From contig JAJQDC010000020.1 in assembly GCA_021202395.1 (NCBI GenBank), forward strand, positions 1 through 64,000: 64,000 nucleotides of DNA. The letters run 5' to 3'. Below the pieces are notes generated by a model that saw nothing but the letters and a program-made list of their open reading frames with translations, was not told where the DNA came from and searched no databases. Below, one piece after another: positions 1 to 10,286 of this stretch (positions are counted from its first letter, which is position 1; each line of letters begins with the position of its first letter). The position numbers and the translations under genes were made by a program. Source of the DNA: Clostridia bacterium. GTDB lineage: Bacteria; Bacillota; Clostridia; Christensenellales; Borkfalkiaceae.

Positions 1-443
1 GCTTTTACAATGCCTTGTATAAAACTTTGGGCGTTGTCAAAATCGGTTTCGTCGGGGTGCCCTTTGTTTATCCCGCCGCCGATTTTAAAAATAAAAAATC
101 TGTCAAGCGCTTTACATGCAAAGTTACCCAAAATTTTTATGCCTTTTGCTTCAAGCTCAGCTATAAGCGCCTTGTTATTGTTTACGCTGCCTGTTCCGCT
201 TGTAGAAAATACAAAAGCATACTTTGGCAAATTATCTGCTTTTTTTACGTATTCAAGCAATTCTTTGTCGTGCTTGCCGTAATAAATACCGCCGCCAAAG
301 CCCACAATGTCGTATTCACTGATATTGTAGTATTTTAAATCACTTAATTCGGCAACGGTAAGGGGAGCAGCTTCTGCCATAGCTTCGGCTATCTGCATGG
401 TATTTCCAAGGTGTTTAGATTTTACTATTGCAAGAAATTTCAT
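1..443 (-). CDS. Flavodoxin-domain protein, 3' end cut by window edge
   Basis: Reverse-strand reading from ATG at 443: MKFLAIVKSKHLGNTMQIAEAMAEAAPLTVAELSDLKYYNISEYDIVGFGGGIYYGKHDKELLEYV..., flavodoxin-like; runs off the window start. Confidence 0.75.
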   Translation of the reverse strand, partial: MKFLAIVKSKHLGNTMQIAEAMAEAAPLTVAELSDLKYYNISEYDIVGFGGGIYYGKHDKELLEYVKKADNLPKYAFVFSTSGTGSVNNNKALIAELEAKGIKILGNFACKALDRFFIFKIGGGINKGHPDETDFDNAQSFIQGIVK

Positions 444-451
444 GTTAATTC

Positions 452-2086
452 CTATTTGGTAAATGCGTAAAAGCTTAATGTGAATATGGGTATATTCAAT
501 GCAATTATGCAGGGTATTACTACTTTTGCAAGCACTTCTGTGGTAGAAGACCAGTTTACCGAAAGCAGTATTGCAAACAGAACAATTATAAGAATTATAA
601 TAACGGTGGTAATTATGCTCGTTATAATATACCTTAAATTTGTAGGTTTGCGTACCTGTTTGCCGTAACCGGAGCCGAAGAGTATGCCGCACACAAGCAC
701 GTCTGCAAGCCCCAAAGCAAGTATAATAAAGGGATATGCAAGCGATATGTTAAGGCTGTCTTTAAACAGAACGCACAGAGTAAATTCAAGTAAAATGATT
801 ACGCCCACTATAAGCGAACATTTAAATAGAGTTGCGCCCTTGTTGTATGTGCTCTGTTTTGCCTTTACCGAATATCCATCGTTTTCTGATGTGTAAATTT
901 TAAGCCCGTCGCTTGCCGCCTTTTCGCTGGCGTCGTAAAATCTTGATTTTACTGGTGCAGGTATAACCGTTTCCTGAACAGGGGGGCGGGGCTCTTCCTG
1001 CGGCTGGGGAGCAGGCTGCTCGTTAGCGCCAGGTTTAAGCGTGTTTACAAACAGTTTGTCTATAAGGTTCCTGTAATCGCGCTCCGTTTCGGGGCGGGAA
1101 TTGTAAATAAGTTTTTCAGCATCAAGATTTTCTGCAGCAGGCGCTTCCTGGGTTTCAGGCTTTTTATCAAGTTCACCCGAAATAAGCTTTACGTAATTTT
1201 CATGAGCCTGCCTTCTTTGCTCTTCAGAAATTTCACGCTCTACACGTAGCCGTTCTTCTTCTGCTGCAATTTCAAGCGCAGAAGGGGCGCTATAAACGGG
1301 CTGCTGCGGTTCAGGCTGGCTTTGTACGGGCTGTTCTGTAGCAGGCGGAACTTCCGTCTGTTGTTCAGCCTTTTCAGGTTCTGTTTTTACTTCTTCGGTA
1401 ACTACAGGCTGGGCGGCTTCTTCAGCTTTATGTTCTTCTTCAGCCGTTTCTTCTTTAAGTTCTTCTGGTATTTCGTCTGGCTGTAAAATAACAGACGTTT
1501 CGTGCAGAGCTGTAAAGGTTACCGCTTCTATAACTGGTTCAGCCGTAATCTGCTCTGCAGGCTTTTCTTCCGATTCTTTCTTTTCGCAAGATTCTTCGTC
1601 CGTTTTTTCTTCTTCGCCTTCGCCGCGCAGAGTCGGTACCCTTGAAGTAGACTGTTTTAAATATTTAAAATCTACAGGGGTAGGGGCGGGCTGCGAAAAA
1701 TCAAAATTTTTATCGGAAATAAGGTTGTCTATTACCGTACGGGAATATTCCCATTCAGCCTGGTTCTTTTCGGTAATTTCTTTGCCTGCGTCGGTAAGGC
1801 GGAAATATTTACGTCTGCCGCCCGATGATACTTCGTCAGACTTCCAGTAAGCTTGTATGTAGCCTTGTGTTTCTAACCGTTTCAGCGCACTGTAAAGGGT
1901 GGGCTGTTTAAGCGTGTACTGCCCGTGGCTCTTTTCATTAATTTCGTTTATAATCTCATACCCGTATTTATCCCTGTCGTAAAGGGAGCGCAGTATGATT
2001 GTGTTTATATGGCCGCGTATCAGGTCTGCACTAATAGAGCTTTTTCCGTCTTCGTGGTTTTCGTATTCTTCGGTTTCTTCTTCCAT
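452..2086 (-). CDS. PadR-like transcriptional regulator with long charged/Pro-Gln linker and C-terminal membrane domain
   Basis: N-terminal ADLIRGHINTIILRSLYDRDKYGYEIINEINEKSHGQYTLKQPTLYSALKRLETQGYI (PadR wHTH); about four hydrophobic segments at the C-terminus. ORF track starts at 2134, but a sigma-A-like promoter covers 2115-2144, so start at 2086 preferred. Confidence 0.85.
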   Translation of the reverse strand: MEEETEEYENHEDGKSSISADLIRGHINTIILRSLYDRDKYGYEIINEINEKSHGQYTLKQPTLYSALKRLETQGYIQAYWKSDEVSSGGRRKYFRLTDAGKEITEKNQAEWEYSRTVIDNLISDKNFDFSQPAPTPVDFKYLKQSTSRVPTLRGEGEEEKTDEESCEKKESEEKPAEQITAEPVIEAVTFTALHETSVILQPDEIPEELKEETAEEEHKAEEAAQPVVTEEVKTEPEKAEQQTEVPPATEQPVQSQPEPQQPVYSAPSALEIAAEEERLRVEREISEEQRRQAHENYVKLISGELDKKPETQEAPAAENLDAEKLIYNSRPETERDYRNLIDKLFVNTLKPGANEQPAPQPQEEPRPPVQETVIPAPVKSRFYDASEKAASDGLKIYTSENDGYSVKAKQSTYNKGATLFKCSLIVGVIILLEFTLCVLFKDSLNISLAYPFIILALGLADVLVCGILFGSGYGKQVRKPTNLRYIITSIITTVIIILIIVLFAILLSVNWSSTTEVLAKVVIPCIIALNIPIFTLSFYAFTK

Positions 2087-2114
2087 GGTGTGAAATCTCC
2101 CAAATATTGTATAT

Positions 2115-2144
2115 ATTATAACACACAGATACAATTTATGTCAA
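2115..2144 (-). promoter_or_regulatory. Sigma-A-like promoter for the PadR-like gene
   Basis: Reverse strand TTGACA (2144-2139) and TATAAT (2120-2115) with 18-nt spacer. Confidence 0.7.
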
Positions 2145-2263
2145 TAGTTTTGATAAAATAATAGTACTATGCCAGGCATAAAATGTAAAAATTTTCCTAA
2201 ATTCAATAGACAATTTTATTTAATCGTGATAAAATTAAGTATGTTTATACAAGAGGTAAAGTG

Positions 2264-2992
2264 ATGTATAAGAATATTAAGTCATATGAAATAAGATACA
2301 CCGATGTAGATTATGCCGACACAATTAAACTTTCTTCAATGCTTTCGCTGTTAGAAGAATCTGCCTGCGCTTCGGCAGACGAGCTCGGCTTCGGCTACGA
2401 TAAAATTATGCCTGCAGGCATCGGGTTTATTGTTGTAAACTGGCACATAGATTATCTTCGCCCCATAAAGCTTGAAGATAAAAGTATCACCGTGCACACC
2501 TGGCCGCACAAACCTTCACGCACGACTTTTATAAGAGATTTTGAAGTTTATTGCGGAGAAGAAAAGGTAGCAGTAGCTTCATCGCGCTGGTGTATGGTAG
2601 ATTTAAATAAATATTCTATTTTACCCACTTCGGCATTTCCGCCTGCGCAGAATACCTTATATAACGATGCAAATTCTTTAACTGCACCCGAATGGAAGAT
2701 TGCTCCTACCGAAGGCGAAGAAAGTTTTGTAAAAACCGTAACATTGTCTGACTACGACCATTACAACCACGTAAACAATACCAAGTATGCCGATTTCTGT
2801 TTAGATGCATTTTCGCTTGGTGAAGTTACGGGCAAGTATATTTCTGCCGTACGCATTAACTATGTTAAGCAATGTAAATTCGGTGAAGAGCTTAAATTTT
2901 ACAGAACGTTTAACGACGGCTTCTGGTATATAGAAGGCAGAGCGCAGGGCGAAGTGCGTGTCCGCTTTAAATTAAAATTTTCTGACATATAA
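2264..2992 (+). CDS. Acyl-ACP thioesterase family protein
   Basis: YEIRYTDVDYADTIKLSSMLSLLEESACASADELGFG... and NHVNNTKYADFCLDAF, hot-dog thioesterase features. Confidence 0.85.
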   Translation: MYKNIKSYEIRYTDVDYADTIKLSSMLSLLEESACASADELGFGYDKIMPAGIGFIVVNWHIDYLRPIKLEDKSITVHTWPHKPSRTTFIRDFEVYCGEEKVAVASSRWCMVDLNKYSILPTSAFPPAQNTLYNDANSLTAPEWKIAPTEGEESFVKTVTLSDYDHYNHVNNTKYADFCLDAFSLGEVTGKYISAVRINYVKQCKFGEELKFYRTFNDGFWYIEGRAQGEVRVRFKLKFSDI

Positions 2993-3630
2993 TGGAACTA
3001 TCTTATACGGTAATAAAAAGCGCAAGAAAAGGCTATTCTGTGCGCATTACTACAGACAATAAAATTACGGTGCGTGCACCGCTTAATGCTACCGACAGGC
3101 AGATAAAAAAGTTTCTTGCAGAAAAGAGCGGCTGGATAAATAAGGTAGTTGCATTTAATGCGAATAATAAACTTGATAACGCCGACGTAAGGGATATGAA
3201 GAGTGCTTACGTAAACGGCAAACTTGTTCCGGTTATTTGCGGCGGTAAAAACTATATCGGTGAAGACGGCGTTCACATAGCAAATATAAAAAGTTTTAAA
3301 ACAGCTTACGTAAACGGTGCGGGCGGTGAGTTTATCGCCAGATTCAAACAGACGGAAAGGGAGTGTAACCTGCACGCAAAGAGCGTAAATTTCCGTTCCT
3401 ATAAAGGGCGTTGGGGCTGTTGCGACGGGGAAAATAATATTGTATTTAATTATAAGCTTATGATGCTGCCGCCGGGTTTACAGCGGTACGTGATGGTACA
3501 CGAACTTTGCCATACCGTTTACCACAACCATTCTTCAGCTTTTTGGGCGTTGGTAAAAAGGTTTGTACCCGATTATAATGTTTTACGCAAACAGCTTAAA
3601 GATTACAATTTTTTAGCAAAAATGTATTAA
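2992..3630 (+). CDS. YgjP-like zinc metallopeptidase (DUF45/M48-like)
   Basis: RWGCCDGENNIVFNYKLMMLPPGLQRYVMVHELCHTVYHNHSSAFW; HELCH zinc motif. Confidence 0.85.
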   Translation: MELSYTVIKSARKGYSVRITTDNKITVRAPLNATDRQIKKFLAEKSGWINKVVAFNANNKLDNADVRDMKSAYVNGKLVPVICGGKNYIGEDGVHIANIKSFKTAYVNGAGGEFIARFKQTERECNLHAKSVNFRSYKGRWGCCDGENNIVFNYKLMMLPPGLQRYVMVHELCHTVYHNHSSAFWALVKRFVPDYNVLRKQLKDYNFLAKMY

Positions 3631-3655
3631 AAAGCCGCCTTTATGGTGGCTTTTT
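3629..3655. terminator. Bidirectional intrinsic terminator between convergent genes
   Basis: AAAAAGCCGCC-TTTAT-GGTGGCTTTTT. Confidence 0.8.
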
Positions 3656-3656
3656 G

Positions 3657-4424
3657 TCAGCTTTGTTTAATATTCTGCTGTTTAAGAAATGTCTTCATTA
3701 CAAGCGAGTGCGGCATAATTTTTGTAAGCATATGGTTTATTTTTGCGTAGATACCAGGAACAACATAATCTTTTTTGCCGTTCATCGCATTAATACATTT
3801 TTTGACAACCCATGCGGCTTCGTACGGGTGGGGATAATTATTTACAACCTTATCTTTATTTGCCCTGTCAAAGAATTCCGTCTTAACCCACATCGGGCAG
3901 AACCCAAGGGCATGTATGCCGCGTGGTTTAAGCTCTGTATTTAAGGAGCGTGTAAAGCTTAAAGCAAAAGCTTTGCTTGCTGCGTAAATGCTCATATACG
4001 GAATGGGAGCAAAGGAAGAAAAGCTGCATATATTTACAATCTGGCTGCCCTTTTTCATATAAGGCAGACACAGGTAGGTTACGGTAAACATTGCTTTTGC
4101 GTTTAAATCTATCATTCCGGCATTGTCTTCGTAAGAAGATTTTTCTATGCTCTGCATAACGCCGTAGCCCGCCCCGTTAACAAGCACTGCAATTTCCGGT
4201 TTGTTTTCTTTAAGGGCGGTATCTAATTTTTCTGTTCCGCCCTGCGAAGCAAGGTCTGCAGCTATTATTTTGCTGGGAACTGCAAGCTCGGCTGCAACCT
4301 TTTTAAGTTTATCTTCGCTGCGGGAAATCAGCCAGAATTCTTCTATCCCGTATCTGCCTTTAAGCTGCAGGGCAAACTCTTTGCCCATCCCTGCGGACGC
4401 ACCTGTAATTATACATACTTTCAT
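3657..4424 (-). CDS. Short-chain dehydrogenase/reductase
   Basis: MKVCIITGASAGMGKEFA... NVC SFSSF...YAASKAF (TGxxxGxG and YxxxK). Confidence 0.88.
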   Translation of the reverse strand: MKVCIITGASAGMGKEFALQLKGRYGIEEFWLISRSEDKLKKVAAELAVPSKIIAADLASQGGTEKLDTALKENKPEIAVLVNGAGYGVMQSIEKSSYEDNAGMIDLNAKAMFTVTYLCLPYMKKGSQIVNICSFSSFAPIPYMSIYAASKAFALSFTRSLNTELKPRGIHALGFCPMWVKTEFFDRANKDKVVNNYPHPYEAAWVVKKCINAMNGKKDYVVPGIYAKINHMLTKIMPHSLVMKTFLKQQNIKQS

Positions 4425-4522
4425 AATTTTTCTCCCGATAAATGTTTACCTTATTTTACCTTATTTTTAAGTTTGTGTCAATGTATAAATGTATTGTATC
4501 AGATTTAATTTTATGCACAATA

Positions 4523-4581
4523 TTTGCATAAATATGCGTATATACAGAATATTTGAATAAATTATTGAATAATTATGCAAA
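4523..4581 (+). promoter_or_regulatory. Candidate ArgR operator (ARG-box-like repeats) upstream of argG
   Basis: TTTGCATAAATATGCG (4523-4538) and TTGAATAATTATGCAA (4565-4580) resemble TNTGAATWWWWATTCANW; lies upstream of the argG promoter. Confidence 0.45.
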
Positions 4582-4619
4582 ATTTTGCAAGTTATTTTAA
4601 TTATACGGCAGTAATTTGC

Positions 4620-4649
4620 TTGACTTTGATATTTTATATATAGTATAAT
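4620..4649 (+). promoter_or_regulatory. Promoter of arg cluster
   Basis: TTGACT-N18-TATAAT, followed by inverted repeat TAGAACG-TTAAG-CGTTCTA in the leader. Confidence 0.75.
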
Positions 4650-4703
4650 TCTGCCCGATAGAACGTTAAGCGTTCTAAATAAATTTTGCGGAAAGTGAAA
4701 AAT

Positions 4704-5924
4704 ATGAAGAAACAGGTTAAAAAAGTAGTATTGGCTTATTCCGGCGGTCTTGATACGTCGATAATAATTCCCTGGTTAAAAGAAAATTATGATAACTGCG
4801 AAGTTATAGCGGTATCAGGCGACGTTGGCCAGGAGAGCGAGCTTGAAGGGCTTGAAGAAAAGGCGTTAAAAACGGGTGCTTCCAAATTATATATAGAAGA
4901 TTTACGTAAAGAATTTATAGAAGATTATATCTATCCCACAATGAAGGCAGGCGCCGTTTACGAAAATAAGTATCTTTTAGGTACTTCTTTCGCCCGCCCC
5001 GTAATTGCAAAAAGGATAGTAGAGATTGCTAAAAAAGAAGGCGCCGATGCAATATGCCACGGCTGCACGGGCAAGGGTAACGACCAGGTCCGCTTTGAAC
5101 TTTCTATAAAGGCTTTTGCGCCCGAAATGACTATAATAGCCCCCTGGCGTGAATGGGATATAAAGAGCCGCGATGAAGAGATAGATTACGCAGAAGCGCA
5201 CAATATACCCCTTAAAATAAACAGGGAAACAAACTATTCCAAAGACAAAAATCTGTGGCATCTGTCGCACGAAGGGCTTGATCTTGAAGATCCTGCAAAT
5301 GAACCGATGTATGATAAAATACTTGAACTCGGCGTTTCGCCCTGGAAGGCACCCGATAAAAGCACCTATGTAACGCTTCATTTTGAAAAGGGTGTGCCCA
5401 CGGCTATAGACGGCAAAAAGGTAGACAGTATCACCCTTATGGCAATGCTCAACAAAATCGGCGGAGAAAACGGCGTAGGGCTTTGCGATATGGTAGAAAA
5501 CCGCCTTGTTGGCATGAAGAGCCGCGGTGTATACGAAACCCCCGGCGGTACAATTCTTTACGCGGCGCACGAACTGCTTGAATCTATCTGCCTTGATAAA
5601 GCTACAATGCACTATAAGCAGCTTATTGCGGTAAAATACGGCGAACTTGTTTACGACGGGCAGTGGTTTACACCCTTGCGCGAAGCGCTTGATGCGTTTG
5701 TGGAAAAGACGCAGGAAAACGTTACGGGCGACGTGAAACTCCGCATTTACAAGGGCAACGTAATGAATGCAGGTATAACATCGCCTTACTCGCTTTACAG
5801 CGAAGATATAGCTACATTCGGCGAAGATAACTGCTACAACCAGGCGGATTCAGAAGGGTTTATAAACCTGTTCGGCTTGCCCATTAAGGTTAAAGCGCTT
5901 ATAGACAGCAAAAAGATCAAATAA
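4704..5924 (+). CDS. argG: Argininosuccinate synthase
   Basis: [29 protein letters not shown]...; ATG at 4704 preferred over TTG at 4686. Confidence 0.97.
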   Translation: MKKQVKKVVLAYSGGLDTSIIIPWLKENYDNCEVIAVSGDVGQESELEGLEEKALKTGASKLYIEDLRKEFIEDYIYPTMKAGAVYENKYLLGTSFARPVIAKRIVEIAKKEGADAICHGCTGKGNDQVRFELSIKAFAPEMTIIAPWREWDIKSRDEEIDYAEAHNIPLKINRETNYSKDKNLWHLSHEGLDLEDPANEPMYDKILELGVSPWKAPDKSTYVTLHFEKGVPTAIDGKKVDSITLMAMLNKIGGENGVGLCDMVENRLVGMKSRGVYETPGGTILYAAHELLESICLDKATMHYKQLIAVKYGELVYDGQWFTPLREALDAFVEKTQENVTGDVKLRIYKGNVMNAGITSPYSLYSEDIATFGEDNCYNQADSEGFINLFGLPIKVKALIDSKKIK

Positions 5925-6856
5925 TGTACAACATATTCATAGACGGTAAAGAGGGTACGACGGGTCTGCAGATTTATGACAGGCTCGCCGCCCGTACCGA
6001 TATCAACTTAATAACCCTGCCGGAAGATAAGCGTAAAGATTATTCTGCAAGAAAGAGCTGCCTTAACGAGGCGGATATAAGTTTTTTGTGCCTGCCCGAC
6101 GCCGCTGCGCGGGAAGCTGTTTCTATGGTAGAAAATCCTTCAGCAAGAATAATAGACGCATCCACGGCGCACCGTACGGCAGAAGGCTGGGTTTACGGCT
6201 TGCCAGAAATATCCAATAGCCGCAGGCAACAGATTGCAACGGCAAAAAGGGTTGCTAACCCTGGTTGCCACGCAACGGGTTTTATAACGCTTGCTGCTCC
6301 GCTTGTAAAGGGCGGAATAGCAGGGGCAGATTATCCGTTTAACGCACACTCTGTTACTGGTTATTCGGGCGGCGGCAAAAAAACTATTGCAGAATATAAA
6401 AACCCCGAAAGGGATATATCGTTAAGCTCCCCCAGGCAGTATGCCACGGCAATGCAGCATAAGCACCTGCCGGAAATGGTAAAGGAGTGTGGGCTTAAGT
6501 TTGCACCGGCGTTCAATCCGATTATCTGTGATTTTTATTGCGGTATGTGCGTTGTTGTACCGCTTACGGTAAGGTTGCTCAATAAAAAGGTAACGGCAAG
6601 CGACATGTATGACTATTTTGCAGAGTACTATGCCACGCAGAATTTCATAAAAATAGCTAAAAATGAAGAGATTCCTGCTTATTTACCTGCAAATGAGTTA
6701 TCCGGAACCAATATGCTTAAGATTTATATTAACGGCAGCAGTGAGCATATTTTTCTTGCAAGCGTGTTTGATAACCTTGGTAAAGGCGCTTCCGGTGCGG
6801 CAGTGCAGAATATGAATATAATGCTTGGGTTAGACGAAAGAACGTCTTTGATTTAA
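5924..6856 (+). CDS. argC: N-acetyl-gamma-glutamyl-phosphate reductase, short (type 2-like)
   Basis: [21 protein letters not shown]...VANPGCHATGFI; catalytic GC; 310 aa. Confidence 0.95.
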   Translation: MYNIFIDGKEGTTGLQIYDRLAARTDINLITLPEDKRKDYSARKSCLNEADISFLCLPDAAAREAVSMVENPSARIIDASTAHRTAEGWVYGLPEISNSRRQQIATAKRVANPGCHATGFITLAAPLVKGGIAGADYPFNAHSVTGYSGGGKKTIAEYKNPERDISLSSPRQYATAMQHKHLPEMVKECGLKFAPAFNPIICDFYCGMCVVVPLTVRLLNKKVTASDMYDYFAEYYATQNFIKIAKNEEIPAYLPANELSGTNMLKIYINGSSEHIFLASVFDNLGKGASGAAVQNMNIMLGLDERTSLI

Positions 6857-6912
6857 AATTTTTGAAATAAAATTACACCGTAAAAGTTATATAAAAAAGC
6901 CCGTCATTAGTT

Positions 6913-6941
6913 TTGACTTTTTTGTATTACAGTGTTATACT
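6913..6941 (+). promoter_or_regulatory. Internal promoter upstream of argJ
   Basis: TTGACT-N17-TATACT. Confidence 0.6.
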
Positions 6942-6998
6942 TATCAGTGGTATGTTACGGGGAAGATGAAATAAATATTAATAATAAATTATTTGGCT

Positions 6999-8219
6999 AT
7001 GAAATTTTTAAGAGAAGTTGGCGGCGGTGTGTGCGCACCCTATGGTTTTAAAGCGGGCGGCATACATTGCGGCATAAGAAAGAACAAAGATAAAAAAGAC
7101 CTTGCGCTTATTGTAAGCGAAGTTCCTGCGGCGGCTGCAGGCGTTTATACGCAGAACCTTGTAAAGGGCGCACCTGTAACCGTTACAAAAAACCACATTG
7201 CTGACGGCAAGGCTCAGGCTATTATATGCAACAGCGGCAATGCAAATACCTGCAATGCAAACGGGATAGATATTGCAGAAGGAATGTGTTCGCTTGTAAG
7301 CAAAGTTGCAGGAATAGACAGCTGCGACGTAATAGTTGCTTCTACCGGAGTTATCGGTCAAAAGCTTGATCTGCAGCCCATGGCAGACGGGATAGACAGC
7401 CTTTATGCTTCTTTGGGCGACAACAGCGACGACGCCGCAGAAGCCATTATGACGACCGATACAAAAATAAAATCGGTTGCAGTTGAATTTGACCTTGACG
7501 GCAAGCCTTGCAGGATTGGCGGCATAGCAAAGGGTGTGGGTATGGTTTGCCCCAATATGGCTACAAACCTTATATTTATCACCAGCGACGTTGCCATAAG
7601 CCCCCAAATGTTGCAGACAGCCCTTTCAGAAGATGTTAAAACATCTTTCAATATGGTCAGCGTAGACGGCGACCAGTCTACCAACGATACCTGCTGTATA
7701 CTTGCAAACGGGCTTGCGGGCAATAATATGATTACAGAAAGCGGAGAAGCTTTTTCCGCCTTTAAAAAGGCACTTCATTCCGTTACCGTAAAGCTTTCTA
7801 AAATGATAGCAAAAGATGGAGAAGGGGCAACAAAGCTTATTGAATGCAACGTTTCGGGCGGTAAAACGTCTAAAATGTCTAAAAATGTAGCCCGTTCGGT
7901 AATTAAATCTTCTTTGGTAAAGGCTGCCATGTTCGGCAGTGATGCCAACTGGGGAAGGGTGCTTTGCGCAATAGGCTACGCAGGCGAGCCGGTAGACGTA
8001 AACAAAATAGACGTTATTTTCCGTTCGTCTAAGGGTAAAATTCTTGTCTGCGAAAACGGTTGCGGCGTAGAATTTTCTGAAGAGCTTGCAAAGAAAATAC
8101 TTTCGCAGGACGAAATACAGATAAATATAGATCTTAAACTCGGCGGCTGCCGTGCTACGGCGTGGGGCTGCGACCTTACATACGATTACGTAAAAATAAA
8201 CGGCGATTACAGGACCTGA
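6999..8219 (+). CDS. argJ: Bifunctional glutamate N-acetyltransferase/amino-acid acetyltransferase
   Basis: GVGMVCPNMATNLIF self-cleavage region; position between argC and argB. Confidence 0.95.
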   Translation: MKFLREVGGGVCAPYGFKAGGIHCGIRKNKDKKDLALIVSEVPAAAAGVYTQNLVKGAPVTVTKNHIADGKAQAIICNSGNANTCNANGIDIAEGMCSLVSKVAGIDSCDVIVASTGVIGQKLDLQPMADGIDSLYASLGDNSDDAAEAIMTTDTKIKSVAVEFDLDGKPCRIGGIAKGVGMVCPNMATNLIFITSDVAISPQMLQTALSEDVKTSFNMVSVDGDQSTNDTCCILANGLAGNNMITESGEAFSAFKKALHSVTVKLSKMIAKDGEGATKLIECNVSGGKTSKMSKNVARSVIKSSLVKAAMFGSDANWGRVLCAIGYAGEPVDVNKIDVIFRSSKGKILVCENGCGVEFSEELAKKILSQDEIQINIDLKLGGCRATAWGCDLTYDYVKINGDYRT

Positions 8220-8221
8220 TT

Positions 8222-9070
8222 ATGGATAAACAGCAGCAGGCGGAATTTTTGATAGAGGCTTTGCCTTGCATTAAAAAATACCGCGGCAAGACAATCGTAA
8301 TAAAATACGGCGGAAACGCCATGACGGACGACGGGTTAAAGGCGGCCGTTATGAGCGATGTTACCGTTTTGAATGCGCTTGGAATGAATGTTGTTCTTGT
8401 GCATGGCGGCGGTCCCGAAATTTCTGATATTTCTAAAAAGATGGGTATTGAACCCCGCTTTGTAAACGGATTGCGCTATACCGATAAAACTACTGCTGAT
8501 ATCGCACTGATGGCTCTTGCCGGCAAAGTAAACAAAACGCTTGTAGACCTTATACAAACCAAGGGCGGTAAAGCGATAGGTCTTTGCGGGCAGGACGGTC
8601 ATATGCTCATGTGCGAAAAACAGTCAGAAGAACTGGGCTACGTCGGTAAAATTACTTCTATAAACACACAGGTGATATCCGACGTTCTTGCTCTCGGCTA
8701 CATTCCCGTTATTTCACCCGTCGGCTGCGACGGCGAAGGCAACGTTTACAACATAAATGCAGATACTGCTGCTGCCGCTATTGCCGGTGCGCTTGGTGCA
8801 GAAGTGCTTCTTCTTATGACCGATATAAAGGGGCTTTTAGAAAATAAAGATGACCCCGACAGCCTTATTAAAGAAGTTTATGTTTCTGACATCCCCGCTC
8901 TGGTTAAACAGGGTATAATTTCAGGGGGGATGATTCCCAAAATAGAGTGCTGCAAAGAAGCTATCCGCCGCGGAGTAAAAACCGTTTTTATTACGGATGG
9001 CAGGGTTTACCATTCCATTTTGGTAGAAATTTTGTCTGAAGAAGGCAGCGGAACAATGTTTTACAGTTGA
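8222..9070 (+). CDS. argB: Acetylglutamate kinase
   Basis: TIVIKYGGNAM...VLVHGGGPEI...; ATG at 8222 preferred. Confidence 0.96.
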   Translation: MDKQQQAEFLIEALPCIKKYRGKTIVIKYGGNAMTDDGLKAAVMSDVTVLNALGMNVVLVHGGGPEISDISKKMGIEPRFVNGLRYTDKTTADIALMALAGKVNKTLVDLIQTKGGKAIGLCGQDGHMLMCEKQSEELGYVGKITSINTQVISDVLALGYIPVISPVGCDGEGNVYNINADTAAAAIAGALGAEVLLLMTDIKGLLENKDDPDSLIKEVYVSDIPALVKQGIISGGMIPKIECCKEAIRRGVKTVFITDGRVYHSILVEILSEEGSGTMFYS

Positions 9071-9095
9071 CTGATTTTTTTAAATCAGTCTTTAT
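9069..9095 (+). terminator. Intergenic hairpin between argB and argD (terminator or processing site)
   Basis: GACTGATTT-TTTT-AAATCAGTC then T-rich. Confidence 0.5.
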
Positions 9096-9119
9096 TTATA
9101 ATAAAGGGTAAGTTATATT

Positions 9120-10286
9120 ATGGACAGCAATCAGATTATAAACGAAGATAAAAAGTACGTAGCTTCTACTTATGCACGCTTCCCCGTGGCTTTAAAAGAC
9201 GGCAAGGGCAGCAGGCTGTACGACTACGAAGGTAAAGAATATATAGACTGCGGCAGCGGTATTGCCGTCAACATATTCGGCATAAACGACGAAGAGTGGA
9301 AGGCGGCTGTAACAGCCCAGCTTGGCAGCGTGCAGCACACGAGCAATCTTTATTATTCCAAGCCGCAGGCAGACCTTGCAAAGATGTTGTGTGAAAGAAC
9401 GGGGGCATCAAAAGTATTTTTTGGCAACAGCGGCGCAGAAGCCAACGAATGTGCAATAAAAGCGGCAAGAAAGTACAGTGATAACAAATACAATTCTTCC
9501 CGTAAGGAAATAATTACAATAAAAAATTCTTTCCACGGCAGAACAATAGCAACGCTTTCCGCTACAGGGCAGGATGCATTCCACAAGTATTACGGTCCGT
9601 TTGTAGAAGGATTTAAATATGCAGATCCTACCATAAACGGAATAAAAGCTTGCTTAAACGCCGACACTTGCGCTATAATGGTAGAAACTATCCAGGGCGA
9701 AAGCGGTGTAAACGTTTTAGGGGCTGACTTCCTTAAACAGGTAGAAAATTTATGCTGTGAAAAGGACATCCTTTTAATTGTAGACGAAGTTCAGACGGGC
9801 AACGGCCGAACGGGTTATCTGTATTCTTACGAAGCATTCGGAATACATCCCGATATAGTAACTACTGCAAAGGGGCTTGCAGGCGGGCTTCCTTTGGGTG
9901 CATGTATGCTCTTCGGCAAATGTGCGGATGTATTCGGCTATGGCGACCACGGCTCTACATTCGGCGGCAACCCTGTAGCATGTGCAGGTGCCTGCAATAT
10001 CTTAAGCCGCATAACGGGCGACCTTCTTGCCGAAGTGCAGGGCAAGGGTGCATACTTTAAAGCCAACCTTGAACGCATTAAAAATGTAGAAGAAGTTACG
10101 GGAATGGGGCTTATGATAGGTATAAAAACAAACAAGCCTGCGTCAGACATTGCCAATAAATGCTTACAAAAAGGCTTGCTGGTATTAACAGCCCACGGCA
10201 AGGTAAGGCTTTTACCTGCATTAAACATCAAAAAAGAAGAAATTGACATAGCGTTAAAAATATTGAACGAGGTAATAGGCGAATGA
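9120..10286 (+). CDS. argD: Acetylornithine aminotransferase
   Basis: Class III aminotransferase; DEVQTGNGRTGYLYSYEAFGIHPDIVTTAKGLAGG. Confidence 0.95.
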   Translation: MDSNQIINEDKKYVASTYARFPVALKDGKGSRLYDYEGKEYIDCGSGIAVNIFGINDEEWKAAVTAQLGSVQHTSNLYYSKPQADLAKMLCERTGASKVFFGNSGAEANECAIKAARKYSDNKYNSSRKEIITIKNSFHGRTIATLSATGQDAFHKYYGPFVEGFKYADPTINGIKACLNADTCAIMVETIQGESGVNVLGADFLKQVENLCCEKDILLIVDEVQTGNGRTGYLYSYEAFGIHPDIVTTAKGLAGGLPLGACMLFGKCADVFGYGDHGSTFGGNPVACAGACNILSRITGDLLAEVQGKGAYFKANLERIKNVEEVTGMGLMIGIKTNKPASDIANKCLQKGLLVLTAHGKVRLLPALNIKKEEIDIALKILNEVIGE

